DNA of 38,185 nucleotides from Dehalococcoidia bacterium (GTDB lineage Bacteria; Chloroflexota; Dehalococcoidia; UBA2979), in assembly GCA_009379925.1 (NCBI GenBank), contig WHSU01000032.1:1-38185 (forward strand). The letters are read 5' to 3'. The position numbers and the translations under genes are program-made. Below, one piece after another: positions 16,702 to 24,680 of this stretch; position 1 is the stretch's first letter; each line of letters starts with the position of its first letter. Below the pieces are notes generated by a model that saw nothing but the letters and a program-made list of their open reading frames with translations, had not been told where the DNA came from and did no database searches.

Positions 16702-17969
16702 TGGTCCTCGCGAGGACCGGCGGGCTCGTTGAGGCGGAACAATGTCCGGGTCGCGTCCAAGTAGATGTCGCGGTCGCCGCGCTCCCGCAGCGTCGCGATG
16801 GGGTCGTGCAGGACCTGTTTCACGAGGGCGCGCGTCAGGCCGTCCAGCAGTTCCTCCACGTGCGCGCGGTCGTCGCCGTCGAGGTGCAGGCGGCGGAGCG
16901 TCTTCGCCAGTTCGGCGCGACGCAGCGCCTCGGCTCGGTCGGTGAGCAGGCTAATCGTCGGGACGACCTGGAGTTGCTCCCACCACTCGAAGAAGCGTTC
17001 GGTCTCGGCGTCCACGATCACCTGGACCGCGCCGACCTCCTCGCCGCGCAGCGTGCTGTGACGGTCGGCGACCGCCTGGAGGTCGTCCAGGTCGTAGTAG
17101 GCCACGTTCGACACCTCGCGCACCGCCGGGTCGAAGTCGCGCGGGACACCGATGTCGACGATCAGCAGCGGCTTGCCCTCACGCAGACTCGCTGCCGCTT
17201 CGACGGCCGGTACGCCGACGATCGCCTCGGGCGACCCCGTCGAGGTGACCACGACGTCTGCCTGCGCGAGCGCGTCATCGAGGTCGTCGAGCGGCAGCGC
17301 CGTGCCGCCAAGCTGCTCGGCGAGGTCATGCGCGCGCTCGACGGTGCGGTTTGCGACCAGCACCTCGCGCACGCCCTGCTCGACGATCGACTCAGCGGCG
17401 AGGCGTCCCGCCTCGCCCGCGCCGATCACGAGGACCGTCGCGACCGAGAGGTCCGGGTAAAGCGCACGCGCCTGCTGCACGGCAATCGACGAGACCGAGA
17501 GCGCGTGCCGTCCGATAGCGGTCTCCACGCGGGCGCGGCGGCCCGTGCGGATGGCCGTGTGGAACAACCTCGAGAGCACCGCGTCGTCGGCGCCAGCCGC
17601 CACCGTCGCCGAGAACGCCGCCCGCACCTGCCCCAGGATCTCGGTTTCACCCAGCACCATCGAGTCGATGCCCGAGGCGACCGCGTAGAGGTGCCGCACG
17701 GCGTGTGGGCCGTGCCGCAGCTGCACGGCGCGCTCGATCACCTCGCGTTCGGCGTGCAGTTCGTCGGCGAGGAAGTCCAGGACCGCGGCGGGCGCGTGCT
17801 CACCGGACAGGTACAGCTCCAGTCGGTTGCAGGTGTTCACCAGGCTGGCCGCGCCGAACTCACCGTGCGCGCGTTGGAGCAGCGCCGGCACCTCGTCCGC
17901 GTGCACCGCCAGCCGTTCGCGCACAGCGAGCGGGGCGGTGTGGTGCGAGATACCGGCAAGCGTGATCAC
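16698..17969 (-). CDS. hemA: Glutamyl-tRNA reductase
   Basis: This 423-residue enzyme reduces glutamyl-tRNA to glutamate-1-semialdehyde, the committed step. The N-terminal GISHHTAPLAVRE and the nucleophile Cys47 in SLVNTCNRLELYL are present. The NADPH-binding VLVIGAGEAGRLAAES and the C-terminal dimerisation helices are also visible. I chose GTG 17969, which overlaps the stop of the precorrin-2 dehydrogenase gene (GTGA); the frame runs open to 18287 but the extra 106 residues are not HemA-like. HemA is often controlled by heme-dependent proteolysis, but no degron is obvious here. Confidence 0.96.
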   Translation of the reverse strand: MITLAGISHHTAPLAVRERLAVHADEVPALLQRAHGEFGAASLVNTCNRLELYLSGEHAPAAVLDFLADELHAEREVIERAVQLRHGPHAVRHLYAVASGIDSMVLGETEILGQVRAAFSATVAAGADDAVLSRLFHTAIRTGRRARVETAIGRHALSVSSIAVQQARALYPDLSVATVLVIGAGEAGRLAAESIVEQGVREVLVANRTVERAHDLAEQLGGTALPLDDLDDALAQADVVVTSTGSPEAIVGVPAVEAAASLREGKPLLIVDIGVPRDFDPAVREVSNVAYYDLDDLQAVADRHSTLRGEEVGAVQVIVDAETERFFEWWEQLQVVPTISLLTDRAEALRRAELAKTLRRLHLDGDDRAHVEELLDGLTRALVKQVLHDPIATLRERGDRDIYLDATRTLFRLNEPAGPREDQ

Positions 17970-18697
17970 GCGATGACCTTCCACCACGGCGCGGGCGCCG
18001 GCGCGCCACGGGCGTCGAGGTTGTCGAGCAGCCGTTCGCGCGCGGCCGAGGTGTCGCCAGCCGCAATCAGCCGCCGCAGCTCGCTGTCGATGGCCCCCTG
18101 CCAGCGGTCCGTTGGGACGCGGTTCGGGCACTCCTCGCACAGCAGCGGCGGCGGCGTCTTGGTGCGCGTGCAGTTGGAGGCGCATTCGCGGTCCCGCTGC
18201 CGCACCTCGCGGCGCACGTCGGCCAGCAGGTCGCCCAGCGCAATCACGTCGTCCGACAGGAACTCCTCCAGCCGTTCGCGCAGCCATCGAGCCATCGCGG
18301 GGCTGGAACCGCCCGTGGAGGCGGCGATCGCAATCTCACCTTTGCGCACGAGCGACGGGAGGATGAAGTCGCAATTGTCCACGTCGTCGGCGGCGTTCAC
18401 GAGGATCCCGTTGGCGCGCGCCTCGTCTGCCACGCGGCGGTTCACCTCGCCGTCGTCGGTGGCCACCATGACCAGCTCGAAGCCGCCGGTGTCGCCGTCC
18501 GCGAACGGGCGGTCGAGCAGCACCGCACGCCCGTCATCGATGTACGCCTGCACGTCGGGAATGCGCTCCGGCGCGACCACCGTCACAGCAGCGCCGTGGT
18601 CCACGAGCTTGCCGATCTTTTCGAGGGCGACGTGACCACCACCGACGAGCAAGACCGGCTTCCGCTCCACCTGCAGAAAAATCGGGTAGTACCCCAC
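17966..18697 (-). CDS. Precorrin-2 dehydrogenase / possible sirohydrochlorin ferrochelatase with Cys cluster
   Basis: This 243-residue protein of the SirC/Met8/CysG-N family oxidises precorrin-2 with NAD and may also insert iron to make siroheme. The Rossmann start YPIFLQVERKPVLLVGGGHVA and the family pattern FILPSLVRKGEIAIAASTGG are clear. Residues 172-190 hold four cysteines, spaced C-x3-C-x10-C-x2-C, in a region that normally lacks them. They could bind a metal or an Fe-S cluster. The C-terminal 50 residues are an extra helical segment. It overlaps hemA by 4 nt and lies 27 nt after the regulator gene. Dehydrogenase function is likely; chelatase function is uncertain. Confidence 0.88.
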   Translation of the reverse strand: MGYYPIFLQVERKPVLLVGGGHVALEKIGKLVDHGAAVTVVAPERIPDVQAYIDDGRAVLLDRPFADGDTGGFELVMVATDDGEVNRRVADEARANGILVNAADDVDNCDFILPSLVRKGEIAIAASTGGSSPAMARWLRERLEEFLSDDVIALGDLLADVRREVRQRDRECASNCTRTKTPPPLLCEECPNRVPTDRWQGAIDSELRRLIAAGDTSAARERLLDNLDARGAPAPAPWWKVIA

Positions 18698-18724
18698 CGG
18701 TTGCGTTGCCTCTCCGTTCGGGCC

Positions 18725-19420
18725 CTAGGAGGCCGGGTCGTATGCGGTGGTCAGGCCCAGGAGGACGCGGTCGGCGAGGCCCGCGATGTCCTCGCGGGCG
18801 CGCGAGGCGTCCTCGGACGTCAGGCGGTTGCGGTCGGCGAGCTGCTTCGCGGTCTGGTCCAGTGAGCGGCGGAAGAAGGTAAACGCCTGCATCGCCTGGT
18901 GCAGCGGCATCCCGCGCGCGCGCAACTGGCGGCCGTACTGCTCGCCGATGTCGCTGACCTCGCGTTCGAGTTCGGTCCTACGGCCCCGGCGCGCGATGTA
19001 GTCGTCCACGATTTCGACCAGACGGCGGCCCAGCGGGCGCAGCATCTCGCGTTCGTCCGCCTCCATCTCGCCGTACCAGCCAGCCTCTCGATGCCCGCCC
19101 GAGTGCAGCTGACGGCGGATCCGTGAGACGGCGGCGTTGCCCAGTTCACGCTCGGGCGCGCTGCGGCCGTTGGTGATGGCGAGCATGTCCTCTTCGGCAA
19201 AACGTCGATGCCCGCCGGGGGTGCGGTAGCAGCGGATCTCACCCGTGTCCGCCCAGCGGCGGACGGTGGACTCGTTGACGCCGAGGATCTCACAGGCGCG
19301 CGCGAGATTGACCCAGCGCGTGTCGCCGGCCTCGGCCGGCGGACTGCTACCGTTCTGCTTCCCCGCCACGACCTCCCCGTTCACCCGGGAACGGACGGCT
19401 GCCACACGGCCTCGCATCAC
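18725..19420 (-). CDS. HTH (MerR/excisionase-type) regulator with helical C-terminal sensor-like domain
   Basis: This protein of about 231 residues has a MerR-type winged HTH near the N-terminus (ARACEILGVNESTVRRWADT, then RTPGGHRRFAEEDM). A mostly helical C-terminal domain, about residues 110-225, resembles RsbRD-type or globin-like sensor domains (RLVEIVDDYIARRG, QAMQAFTFFRRSL). No heme-binding His can be asserted. GTG 19420 or ATG 19417 are the likely starts; internal GTGs give shorter versions. It is the first gene of the siroheme/heme operon. A promoter and repeats lie just upstream, so it probably autoregulates and controls this operon; the signal is unknown. Confidence 0.7.
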   Translation of the reverse strand: MMRGRVAAVRSRVNGEVVAGKQNGSSPPAEAGDTRWVNLARACEILGVNESTVRRWADTGEIRCYRTPGGHRRFAEEDMLAITNGRSAPERELGNAAVSRIRRQLHSGGHREAGWYGEMEADEREMLRPLGRRLVEIVDDYIARRGRRTELEREVSDIGEQYGRQLRARGMPLHQAMQAFTFFRRSLDQTAKQLADRNRLTSEDASRAREDIAGLADRVLLGLTTAYDPAS

Positions 19421-19456
19421 GCCGTGCTTCAGATGAGGGACAGGCGATGCGACGCG

Positions 19457-19485
19457 AATCTCGCAAATCTCGCCTCGAGTGCGAG
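19457..19485. promoter_or_regulatory. Putative operator of the heme-operon regulator
   Basis: The direct repeats AATCTCGC (19457-19464 and 19466-19473) run into the palindromic CTCGC-CTCGAGT-GCGAG (19469-19485). The site lies between the predicted -10 and the regulator start, so a bound repressor would block transcription. It is a candidate autoregulatory site, not proven. Confidence 0.4.
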
Positions 19486-19494
19486 GTTTCCCAG

Positions 19495-19523
19495 ATTCTA
19501 CCGGGGCACGGAGGGAGGCGCAA
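19495..19523 (-). promoter_or_regulatory. Promoter of the regulator-sirC-hemA-C-cobA/D-B operon
   Basis: On the minus strand TTGCGC (19523-19518) and TAGAAT (19500-19495) are separated by 17 nt. The -10 fits the consensus at 5 of 6 positions, the -35 at only 3 of 6. It would start transcription near 19488, within the repeats noted above. Confidence 0.45.
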
Positions 19524-19551
19524 CGTGGTGGCGCGGTCCTCCGCTGCGGGC

Positions 19552-20478
19552 TTACTTCGCCAGGCCGATGTGCTCGATCAGGTCCTGCGCGCCCATGCGA
19601 CGGGCGGTGAACATCGGCGTGTCGAACAACGTGTACGAGGAGGACTCAGAGTCTCGCAGTTCGCGCACCAGCGCGAGGAAGTCACCCGGCTCGTCACCCT
19701 CGAACGCCACCACGAACTCCTGGTCGTCCAGGCCGTACGAGTACGTCGTGTTGATCTTGATACCGTGATACTTGTGACCGATGGCGATGTGCTCGTTCAT
19801 GATCCGCTGCCGCTCGTCCTGCGGCAGCGTGTACCAGGCGCGAGTCTTTGCCATCGGATAGACGAAGAGGTACTGGCTGTCGCCGCCGTCCGGGCGCAAC
19901 CGGTCGCGACCCTCGCTGCCCTCGTGCAGCGGGTTCGTGTACATCGAGCGCATCGTCATCGAGAGGTAGGAGTAGGGGCGCTCGAGGTCCGCGGTCAGCG
20001 GCGAACGCAGCAACTCGGCGTGCCAGTCCGTGATCGTCTCCAGGTCGTCGTGGACCTGCCACACCAGGAAATCCGCGTCGCGCCGTGTCCCCACTGTCGA
20101 GTAGACGCGGGTCAGCATGCGCTCCGCCGACCGCTCGAGCAGGGCGGTCAGCCGCTTGCCGGCCTTCGCACGGTCGCTCTTCGAGGCGCCGCGCAGGTGG
20201 TCGCTGACCCGGTAGAAGCTGAACTTGACCGACTGCACCCCGCGCGGCGAGGGGCGCGCCTCGCGGTGCTCGCCCTCCGTCTGAGGGCTCGGCGGGCCGC
20301 CGTACGCGTGCGGGTGCTGCGGCGCCTCGACGGCGGGCGCGTCGGCGAGCGATGCATCGACGTGCGGGCGGGCGATGGCGGCGTCGACCGGCGCCTCCGC
20401 GGTGTCTTCGCGTCCGGCCGCTGCCTCGGTCTGATCCGTGGTGTGCGTATCCGTGGTGTGCGGGTCGGTGGTCGTCAT
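19552..20478 (-). CDS. hemQ: HemQ-like coproheme decarboxylase (chlorite dismutase family)
   Basis: This 308-residue protein belongs to the chlorite-dismutase-like superfamily. The YPMAK motif (Tyr207, Lys211) corresponds to the residues used by HemQ for oxidative decarboxylation of coproheme to heme. The NEHIAIGHKYHG motif holds the expected proximal His230. The segment before GLDDQEF has no Arg, arguing against true chlorite dismutase, which uses a distal Arg. The first 85 or so residues are a low-complexity extension with DPHTTDTHTTD. I chose ATG 20478, which overlaps the AhbAB-like stop by 4 nt; the longer open frame to 20787 is not conserved-looking. Its coupling to a siroheme decarboxylase suggests it ends a siroheme-derived heme route. 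Confidence 0.88.
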   Translation of the reverse strand: MTTTDPHTTDTHTTDQTEAAAGREDTAEAPVDAAIARPHVDASLADAPAVEAPQHPHAYGGPPSPQTEGEHREARPSPRGVQSVKFSFYRVSDHLRGASKSDRAKAGKRLTALLERSAERMLTRVYSTVGTRRDADFLVWQVHDDLETITDWHAELLRSPLTADLERPYSYLSMTMRSMYTNPLHEGSEGRDRLRPDGGDSQYLFVYPMAKTRAWYTLPQDERQRIMNEHIAIGHKYHGIKINTTYSYGLDDQEFVVAFEGDEPGDFLALVRELRDSESSSYTLFDTPMFTARRMGAQDLIEHIGLAK

Positions 20479-21557
20479 CGCAGACCCTGCTCCTTCGCGG
20501 TGGCCTCGCACAACTCCTCCCAGCGGTCGTAATCCGGGATGAAGTAGGGCAACCGGATCTTCTTGAACTCCGTGCTCGAGTAGAGGACGCGGTACTCCTC
20601 GACGCCGGTGTCGCGCGAGATGGCCTGCGCCGTCTCCTCCACGCCCGACACCTTCGCGTGGTGCAGCATCGAGAAGACGTTGTACGGCCAGTCCGGGTAC
20701 GTCGGCCGCTCGTAGCAGTGCGACACGCCGCGATACCCCGCGACGTACTGCCCGAACTCCACGATGCGCTCGTGCGGCACGTTCCACACCGCCATGCCGT
20801 TGGCGCGGAAGCCGGCCGTGCGGTGGTTGAGGATGCCCGCGAAGCGCCGGAGGTGCCCTGTCCGCGACAGGTGCCGGCCGTGCTCGAACACACGCTGGAT
20901 ATCCCAGCCCAGCGTCTCCGCGACGCCCACGTAAGGCTCCTCCACGGTCGGCAGGTCGCCCTGCGTCGCGCGGATGTAGGCTATGTCCTCGGCCGTGACC
21001 TCGTAGCCCTTCGCACCGTCCCGGCGCTGCTGCGTGTACTCCGGCTCACCCCGCGCATCGAGGGCGCGCCCGCCGGACATGTCGAGGTTCACGGCGATCT
21101 TGAAGAGGTTCAGCGTGGGCATCGGCCGCGTCGACTCGGCGCCCGACAGCTCGTGGAGCCTCTGAATGACCGCGTCGAGGTCGTGACCGGGGGGCATCGC
21201 GACGGTGAACCACATGTTGAACTCGTGGTTGCGGCGGTAGTTGTGGGAGACGCCCGGATGCGCGTTCACCACCTCGGCAGCGGCGCGCAAGCGGTCGCCG
21301 TCGACCTTCATGGCCACCAGCGCCGAGGAGTACCCGAGCGCCTTGGTGTCATAGATCGCGCAGACCTGGCGCACGACACGCGCGTCCCGCGCCTCCTGGA
21401 AACGGGCGATCGCCTCCGCCTCATCGATGCCTGCGCGCTCGCCGAGGACACGGTACGGCCGCGGGTCCAGGGGGAAGTCCTCTTGCACCAGATCCAGCAA
21501 CTTGCGGCTGACCTCGTCGAACTCCGGCCTGACGGTCCGTGCTTCGGTCGTCGTCAT
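20475..21557 (-). CDS. ahbAB: Fused siroheme decarboxylase (AhbA-AhbB-like, Lrp/AsnC fold)
   Basis: This is a 360-residue protein with two AsnC/Lrp-like halves. The first has a HTH region and GVSHNYRRNHEFNMW (102-116); the second has GVSHCYERPTYPDWPYN (277-293), which is a signature of AhbB/NirD-type siroheme decarboxylases. Usually AhbA and AhbB are separate subunits of about 150-170 residues, so this is a fusion. The enzyme removes two acetate carboxylates of siroheme to give 12,18-didecarboxysiroheme. Heme d1 synthesis (Nir) uses the same reaction, but no other nir gene is seen here. It overlaps hemQ and the aldo/keto reductase gene by 4 nt each. The fold and family are clear; the use for heme b is inferred from hemQ. 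Confidence 0.85.
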   Translation of the reverse strand: MTTTEARTVRPEFDEVSRKLLDLVQEDFPLDPRPYRVLGERAGIDEAEAIARFQEARDARVVRQVCAIYDTKALGYSSALVAMKVDGDRLRAAAEVVNAHPGVSHNYRRNHEFNMWFTVAMPPGHDLDAVIQRLHELSGAESTRPMPTLNLFKIAVNLDMSGGRALDARGEPEYTQQRRDGAKGYEVTAEDIAYIRATQGDLPTVEEPYVGVAETLGWDIQRVFEHGRHLSRTGHLRRFAGILNHRTAGFRANGMAVWNVPHERIVEFGQYVAGYRGVSHCYERPTYPDWPYNVFSMLHHAKVSGVEETAQAISRDTGVEEYRVLYSSTEFKKIRLPYFIPDYDRWEELCEATAKEQGLR

Positions 21558-22567
21558 CGGCTCGCTACCCCCGCCTCTTGCTCCCGCGGGAGTCCGTAGT
21601 TGGCCTCGTACAGGTCCTTGATGCGCGCTCGTTGCGCGTCCGTGATGTCCGGGACGTCCGAGGCGGCGGAGAACTCATCGATCTGGTCGGCGTCGTAGAT
21701 GTTCGGCAGCGCGCTCACCACTTCGGGCTCGCGCAGCACGTAGCGCAGCGCCGCCTGGCCGAGGGTGCTCCGGTTCTCCTCGGTGAGGAACCCCAGCTGG
21801 CGGACCTTCTTGACGCCATTCACCAGCCAGGCCCGTGGGCGGTGCCGCCGGTGGTCGCCCTCCGGGAACTCGGTCTCCTCCGTGTAGTGCCCCTCGAGCA
21901 TGCCCGAAGAGTGCGGGACGCGGACGAGCAACGACTTGCCGGTCGCGCGCGCCGTCTCAATCAGCTCGCGGCCGGGGTCCAGCTCCAGCGCGTTGTAGAT
22001 CATGTGTACGTTCTCGACCGGGCACTGCTCGAGGGCGTACTTGCCCTCCTCCAGCCACCCGATGGCCGGACCGAGCGCCACGCCGACCGAGCGCACCCTG
22101 CCGGCCTGCCGCGCCTTGTCTACGAACGTCCACACGTCGTCGTTGAGCAGGTGCTCCATGCGCACGTTGTGCATCTGGTATACATCGATGCGGTCGGTGC
22201 CGAGGCGGCGCAGCGAACCCTCGAGCGCTCGCTCGAGGAACGCGGGCTCGAAGCAATGGGCCGCCTCGGTGTGGCCCTCGCGGCGCTTGCCCAGGCTCGA
22301 CTCCCAGTCGTAGCCGAACTTCGTCCCGATCACGATGTCGTCACGGTCGGCGCCGGGGAACGCCTGGCGCATGATCGTCTCGCCGCGGCCGTTGCCGTAC
22401 GTGTCGGCGGTATCGAAGAAGGTGACGCCTCGGTCGTAGGCGCGACGCAGCAGGTTGACCGCCTGCTCGTCTGAGTACGCGCCCCACCACCCGGCGGAAA
22501 CGGTCCACACTCCAAAGCCCAACTCGGAAACCGTGACGTCCGTCCCCGGGATGCGGTTGTAGCGCAA
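21554..22567 (-). CDS. Aldo/keto reductase
   Basis: This is a 337-residue NADPH-dependent (alpha/beta)8-barrel reductase. The catalytic tetrad is visible as FFDTADTYGNG (Asp, Tyr), GTKFGYD (Lys) and VYQMHNV (His). The frame is open to 22699, but conserved sequence begins with RYNRIPGTDVTVSELGFG. I chose TTG 22567 because GAGGGGG lies about 8-14 nt upstream. It is the first gene of a three-gene unit and overlaps ahbAB by 4 nt. A role in tetrapyrrole metabolism is suggested only by this coupling; the substrate is unknown. Confidence 0.85.
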   Translation of the reverse strand: MRYNRIPGTDVTVSELGFGVWTVSAGWWGAYSDEQAVNLLRRAYDRGVTFFDTADTYGNGRGETIMRQAFPGADRDDIVIGTKFGYDWESSLGKRREGHTEAAHCFEPAFLERALEGSLRRLGTDRIDVYQMHNVRMEHLLNDDVWTFVDKARQAGRVRSVGVALGPAIGWLEEGKYALEQCPVENVHMIYNALELDPGRELIETARATGKSLLVRVPHSSGMLEGHYTEETEFPEGDHRRHRPRAWLVNGVKKVRQLGFLTEENRSTLGQAALRYVLREPEVVSALPNIYDADQIDEFSAASDVPDITDAQRARIKDLYEANYGLPREQEAGVASR

Positions 22568-22750
22568 GACAAGTGCCCCCTCTGTCGTCCCGTGGCCCGG
22601 CGCGAACGTGCCCTTCTCCTGAGATTGCGGAGTGCGCGCATAGCAGGCAAGGGACGCCAGTCCCCAGTTTCCCGCGATCCCGGAGAATTGGATACACATT
22701 GCCCCGTCCGTGCTTAGTTATCTCGTGATACCTCGAGCGCGGTGACAGGT

Positions 22751-23953
22751 TTAGCGAGGTTTCGCGCGCGTGCCCGTCCCTCGACGCACCGAGGCGTCAC
22801 CGAACTTCGAGCGGATCGCATCGAGCACCCCGTCGAGGCGCTCGTCTCGCAGCGGGCCGCCACCGGCGGCGTCCTCCAGCGCAAGCTGCAGCTGGTCCTC
22901 AACGAGGTTCGTCGCACCGAGGCCGATCAGGCGCACCGGCCGCACGCCGTGCTCGCGGAAGATGCCATCGAGGAGCGCCACGCCCGCCTCGAGAAGCGCC
23001 GGCGTGGACTGCGCCGGCCGGTCCAGCGTGTGGCTGCGCGTCAACGTTGTGAAGTCGTCCCAGCGCAGCTTCAGGGTGACCGTGCGCGCTCGACGGTTGG
23101 CGCGACGGAGGTCCGCTCCCACGCGCTCGGCGTGACGGCGCAGCACCTGTCGCAGCTCGGCGGGGTCAGTGACGTCCGTGCCGAATGTGACCTCGCGTGA
23201 GATCGATCGGTTGGGACGCCCACCAGCGCGCACCGGCGTCGGGTCGATGCCGCGGGCGCGTTCGGCCAGCATCTGGCCCGCCCGACCGAACTGCTGCTCC
23301 AGCCACTTCGGGTCGAGCTTCGCCGCCTGGCCGACCGTGCGCACGCCCACGCGACGCAGCCCGTCGGCCAGCTTCGGGCCGACGAGGGGGAGCAGCCCGA
23401 TGTCGAGCGGCGCGAGGAACGCAGCGTCGCCGCCAACCGGCACCTCGATCAGTCCGTCTGGCTTTGCCTGGTCCGAGCCGGTCTTCGCCGTCGTCCGTGA
23501 GCCAGCGATGCAGACGGAGACCGGGCAATGCAGCTCCTCGCGTGTCCGGCGCCGTACCTCGACGGCCGCCGCCCGCGCGCCGTCCTCGACGGGGCCGATG
23601 CCGGTGAGGTCCACATACGCCTCGTCGATCCCACCCGACTCGACCACCGGGGACGCGTCCGCCAGGATCACGTGGAAGCGCTTCGAGGTCTCCTGGTACG
23701 CCTCGAAGTTCGCCGGGACGACGATTGCTTGCGGGCAGAGCCGCAGCGCCACCGCCATCGGTTGCGCCGAGTGGCACCCGAACTGCCGCGCCTCGTACGA
23801 CGCGGTGGCCACGACGCCTCGGCGCCCGTATCCACCGACCAGCACCGGCTTGCCAAGCAACGAGGGGTCACGCGCACGCTCGACGGCCACGAAGAACGAG
23901 TCCAGGTCGAAGTGCGCGATGCGCCTCGGGAGCGTGGGGGTGGTGTCGGCCAT
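22751..23953 (-). CDS. dinB: DNA polymerase IV (Y-family translesion polymerase)
   Basis: This is a 400-residue Y-family polymerase. The metal-binding Asp in HFDLDSFFVAVE and the acidic pair in GGIDEAYVDLTG are present (the usual Ser before IDE is Gly). The helix-hairpin-helix region (LLPLVGPKLADGLRRVG) and the little-finger domain follow. I chose ATG 23953, the first Met before the conserved start; an upstream start at 23989 is possible. No canonical C-terminal clamp-binding peptide is obvious. It lacks a visible SOS box. It probably works with the clamp in lesion bypass. Confidence 0.93.
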   Translation of the reverse strand: MADTTPTLPRRIAHFDLDSFFVAVERARDPSLLGKPVLVGGYGRRGVVATASYEARQFGCHSAQPMAVALRLCPQAIVVPANFEAYQETSKRFHVILADASPVVESGGIDEAYVDLTGIGPVEDGARAAAVEVRRRTREELHCPVSVCIAGSRTTAKTGSDQAKPDGLIEVPVGGDAAFLAPLDIGLLPLVGPKLADGLRRVGVRTVGQAAKLDPKWLEQQFGRAGQMLAERARGIDPTPVRAGGRPNRSISREVTFGTDVTDPAELRQVLRRHAERVGADLRRANRRARTVTLKLRWDDFTTLTRSHTLDRPAQSTPALLEAGVALLDGIFREHGVRPVRLIGLGATNLVEDQLQLALEDAAGGGPLRDERLDGVLDAIRSKFGDASVRRGTGTRAKPR

Positions 23954-24040
23954 GCCTCTACCTGCGAGCGGCCGGGCGGCCGGCGTCACACTGCCAGCGG
24001 ATTCTCCTCAAGGTACCGCGTGATCCGGAAGATGCCGGTG

Positions 24041-24406
24041 TCATCGCGTGACCAGACGGTGGGCGATGTCGTCGACATCCAGCAACCCCTCGGCTACGTC
24101 CATCACGAGACGAAAGGCCGACGCATCATCGAGGGCCATGGTCCGGCCATTGAGGTCGAGGAACACGGCGGTCGCCAGCCACGCAAGGCGTTTGTTGCCG
24201 TCGACCAGCGCGTGGTTGCGGGCCAGCGAGTGCAGCAGCGCCGCCGCCTTGCCCTCGAGCGTTGGGTAGACCTCGGTACCGAAGGCCGTGGCTTCTGGCC
24301 GTGCGCACGCAGACTCCAGCAGGCCGAGGTCGCGCACGGGGGCGGCGCGCAGCGCCCGCGTGAGGGCAAGCAAGTCCTCGAGGTTGAGGTACTCGAACTC
24401 ATTCAC
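24041..24406 (-). CDS. doc: Doc/Fic-family toxin
   Basis: This 121-residue protein carries the Fic motif HALVDGNKRLAW (His65 to Trp76), in the short form typical of Doc toxins that phosphorylate EF-Tu. The beginning NEFEYLNLEDLLAL and the EGKAAALLHSLARN stretch fit the death-on-curing family. It overlaps the antitoxin gene by 4 nt. The catalytic His and the GNKR anion-binding loop are intact, so activity is plausible. Confidence 0.9.
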   Translation of the reverse strand: MNEFEYLNLEDLLALTRALRAAPVRDLGLLESACARPEATAFGTEVYPTLEGKAAALLHSLARNHALVDGNKRLAWLATAVFLDLNGRTMALDDASAFRLVMDVAEGLLDVDDIAHRLVTR

Positions 24407-24609
24407 ACGGAGCCGAGGCGGTCGAGGACATCACCCCACCGGTCGAGCATCCGCGCGGCGCTATCGTCGACCCGCGTGCGGTGTCCGGCGCGTTCGTAGC
24501 GCTCGAGCACGGCGCGTCGGACCACCTCTTGGCGGGAGAGTCCTTCGCTCCGCGCCAGCGCGTCGAGAGCGTGATCGAGTTCGTCGTCGGTACGCAATGT
24601 CATGGCCAT
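24403..24609 (-). CDS. Ribbon-helix-helix antitoxin for Doc
   Basis: This 68-residue protein has an N-terminal strand MTLRTDDELDHALDALA and helix typical of RHH DNA-binding proteins. A C-terminal Arg/Asp-rich tail would contact the toxin. It starts at ATG 24609 or ATG 24603, and it overlaps the Doc gene by 4 nt. It replaces the Phd-type antitoxin of the phage P1 system; the pairing is inferred from the overlap. Confidence 0.82.
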   Translation of the reverse strand: MAMTLRTDDELDHALDALARSEGLSRQEVVRRAVLERYERAGHRTRVDDSAARMLDRWGDVLDRLGSV

Positions 24610-24616
24610 GGGACGA

Positions 24617-24635
24617 TGGTACCACTCTGATACCA
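24617..24635. promoter_or_regulatory. Inverted repeat upstream of RHH-Doc operon
   Basis: TGGTA and TACCA are perfect inverse arms separated by 9 nt, 8-14 nt upstream of the antitoxin start. Location and size fit an autoregulatory RHH operator. A short repeat like this can occur by chance. Confidence 0.3.
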
Positions 24636-24680
24636 GCGACGGGAAGCGCCGTGCCGGCTCGGACTGAATCCCCGCGCGCG

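Noticed and set aside
19552..20478. True chlorite dismutase
   Set aside because: The segment where the distal catalytic Arg is expected, just before GLDDQEF, has no Arg, while the HemQ-type YPMxK motif and proximal His are present, and the neighbour is a siroheme decarboxylase.
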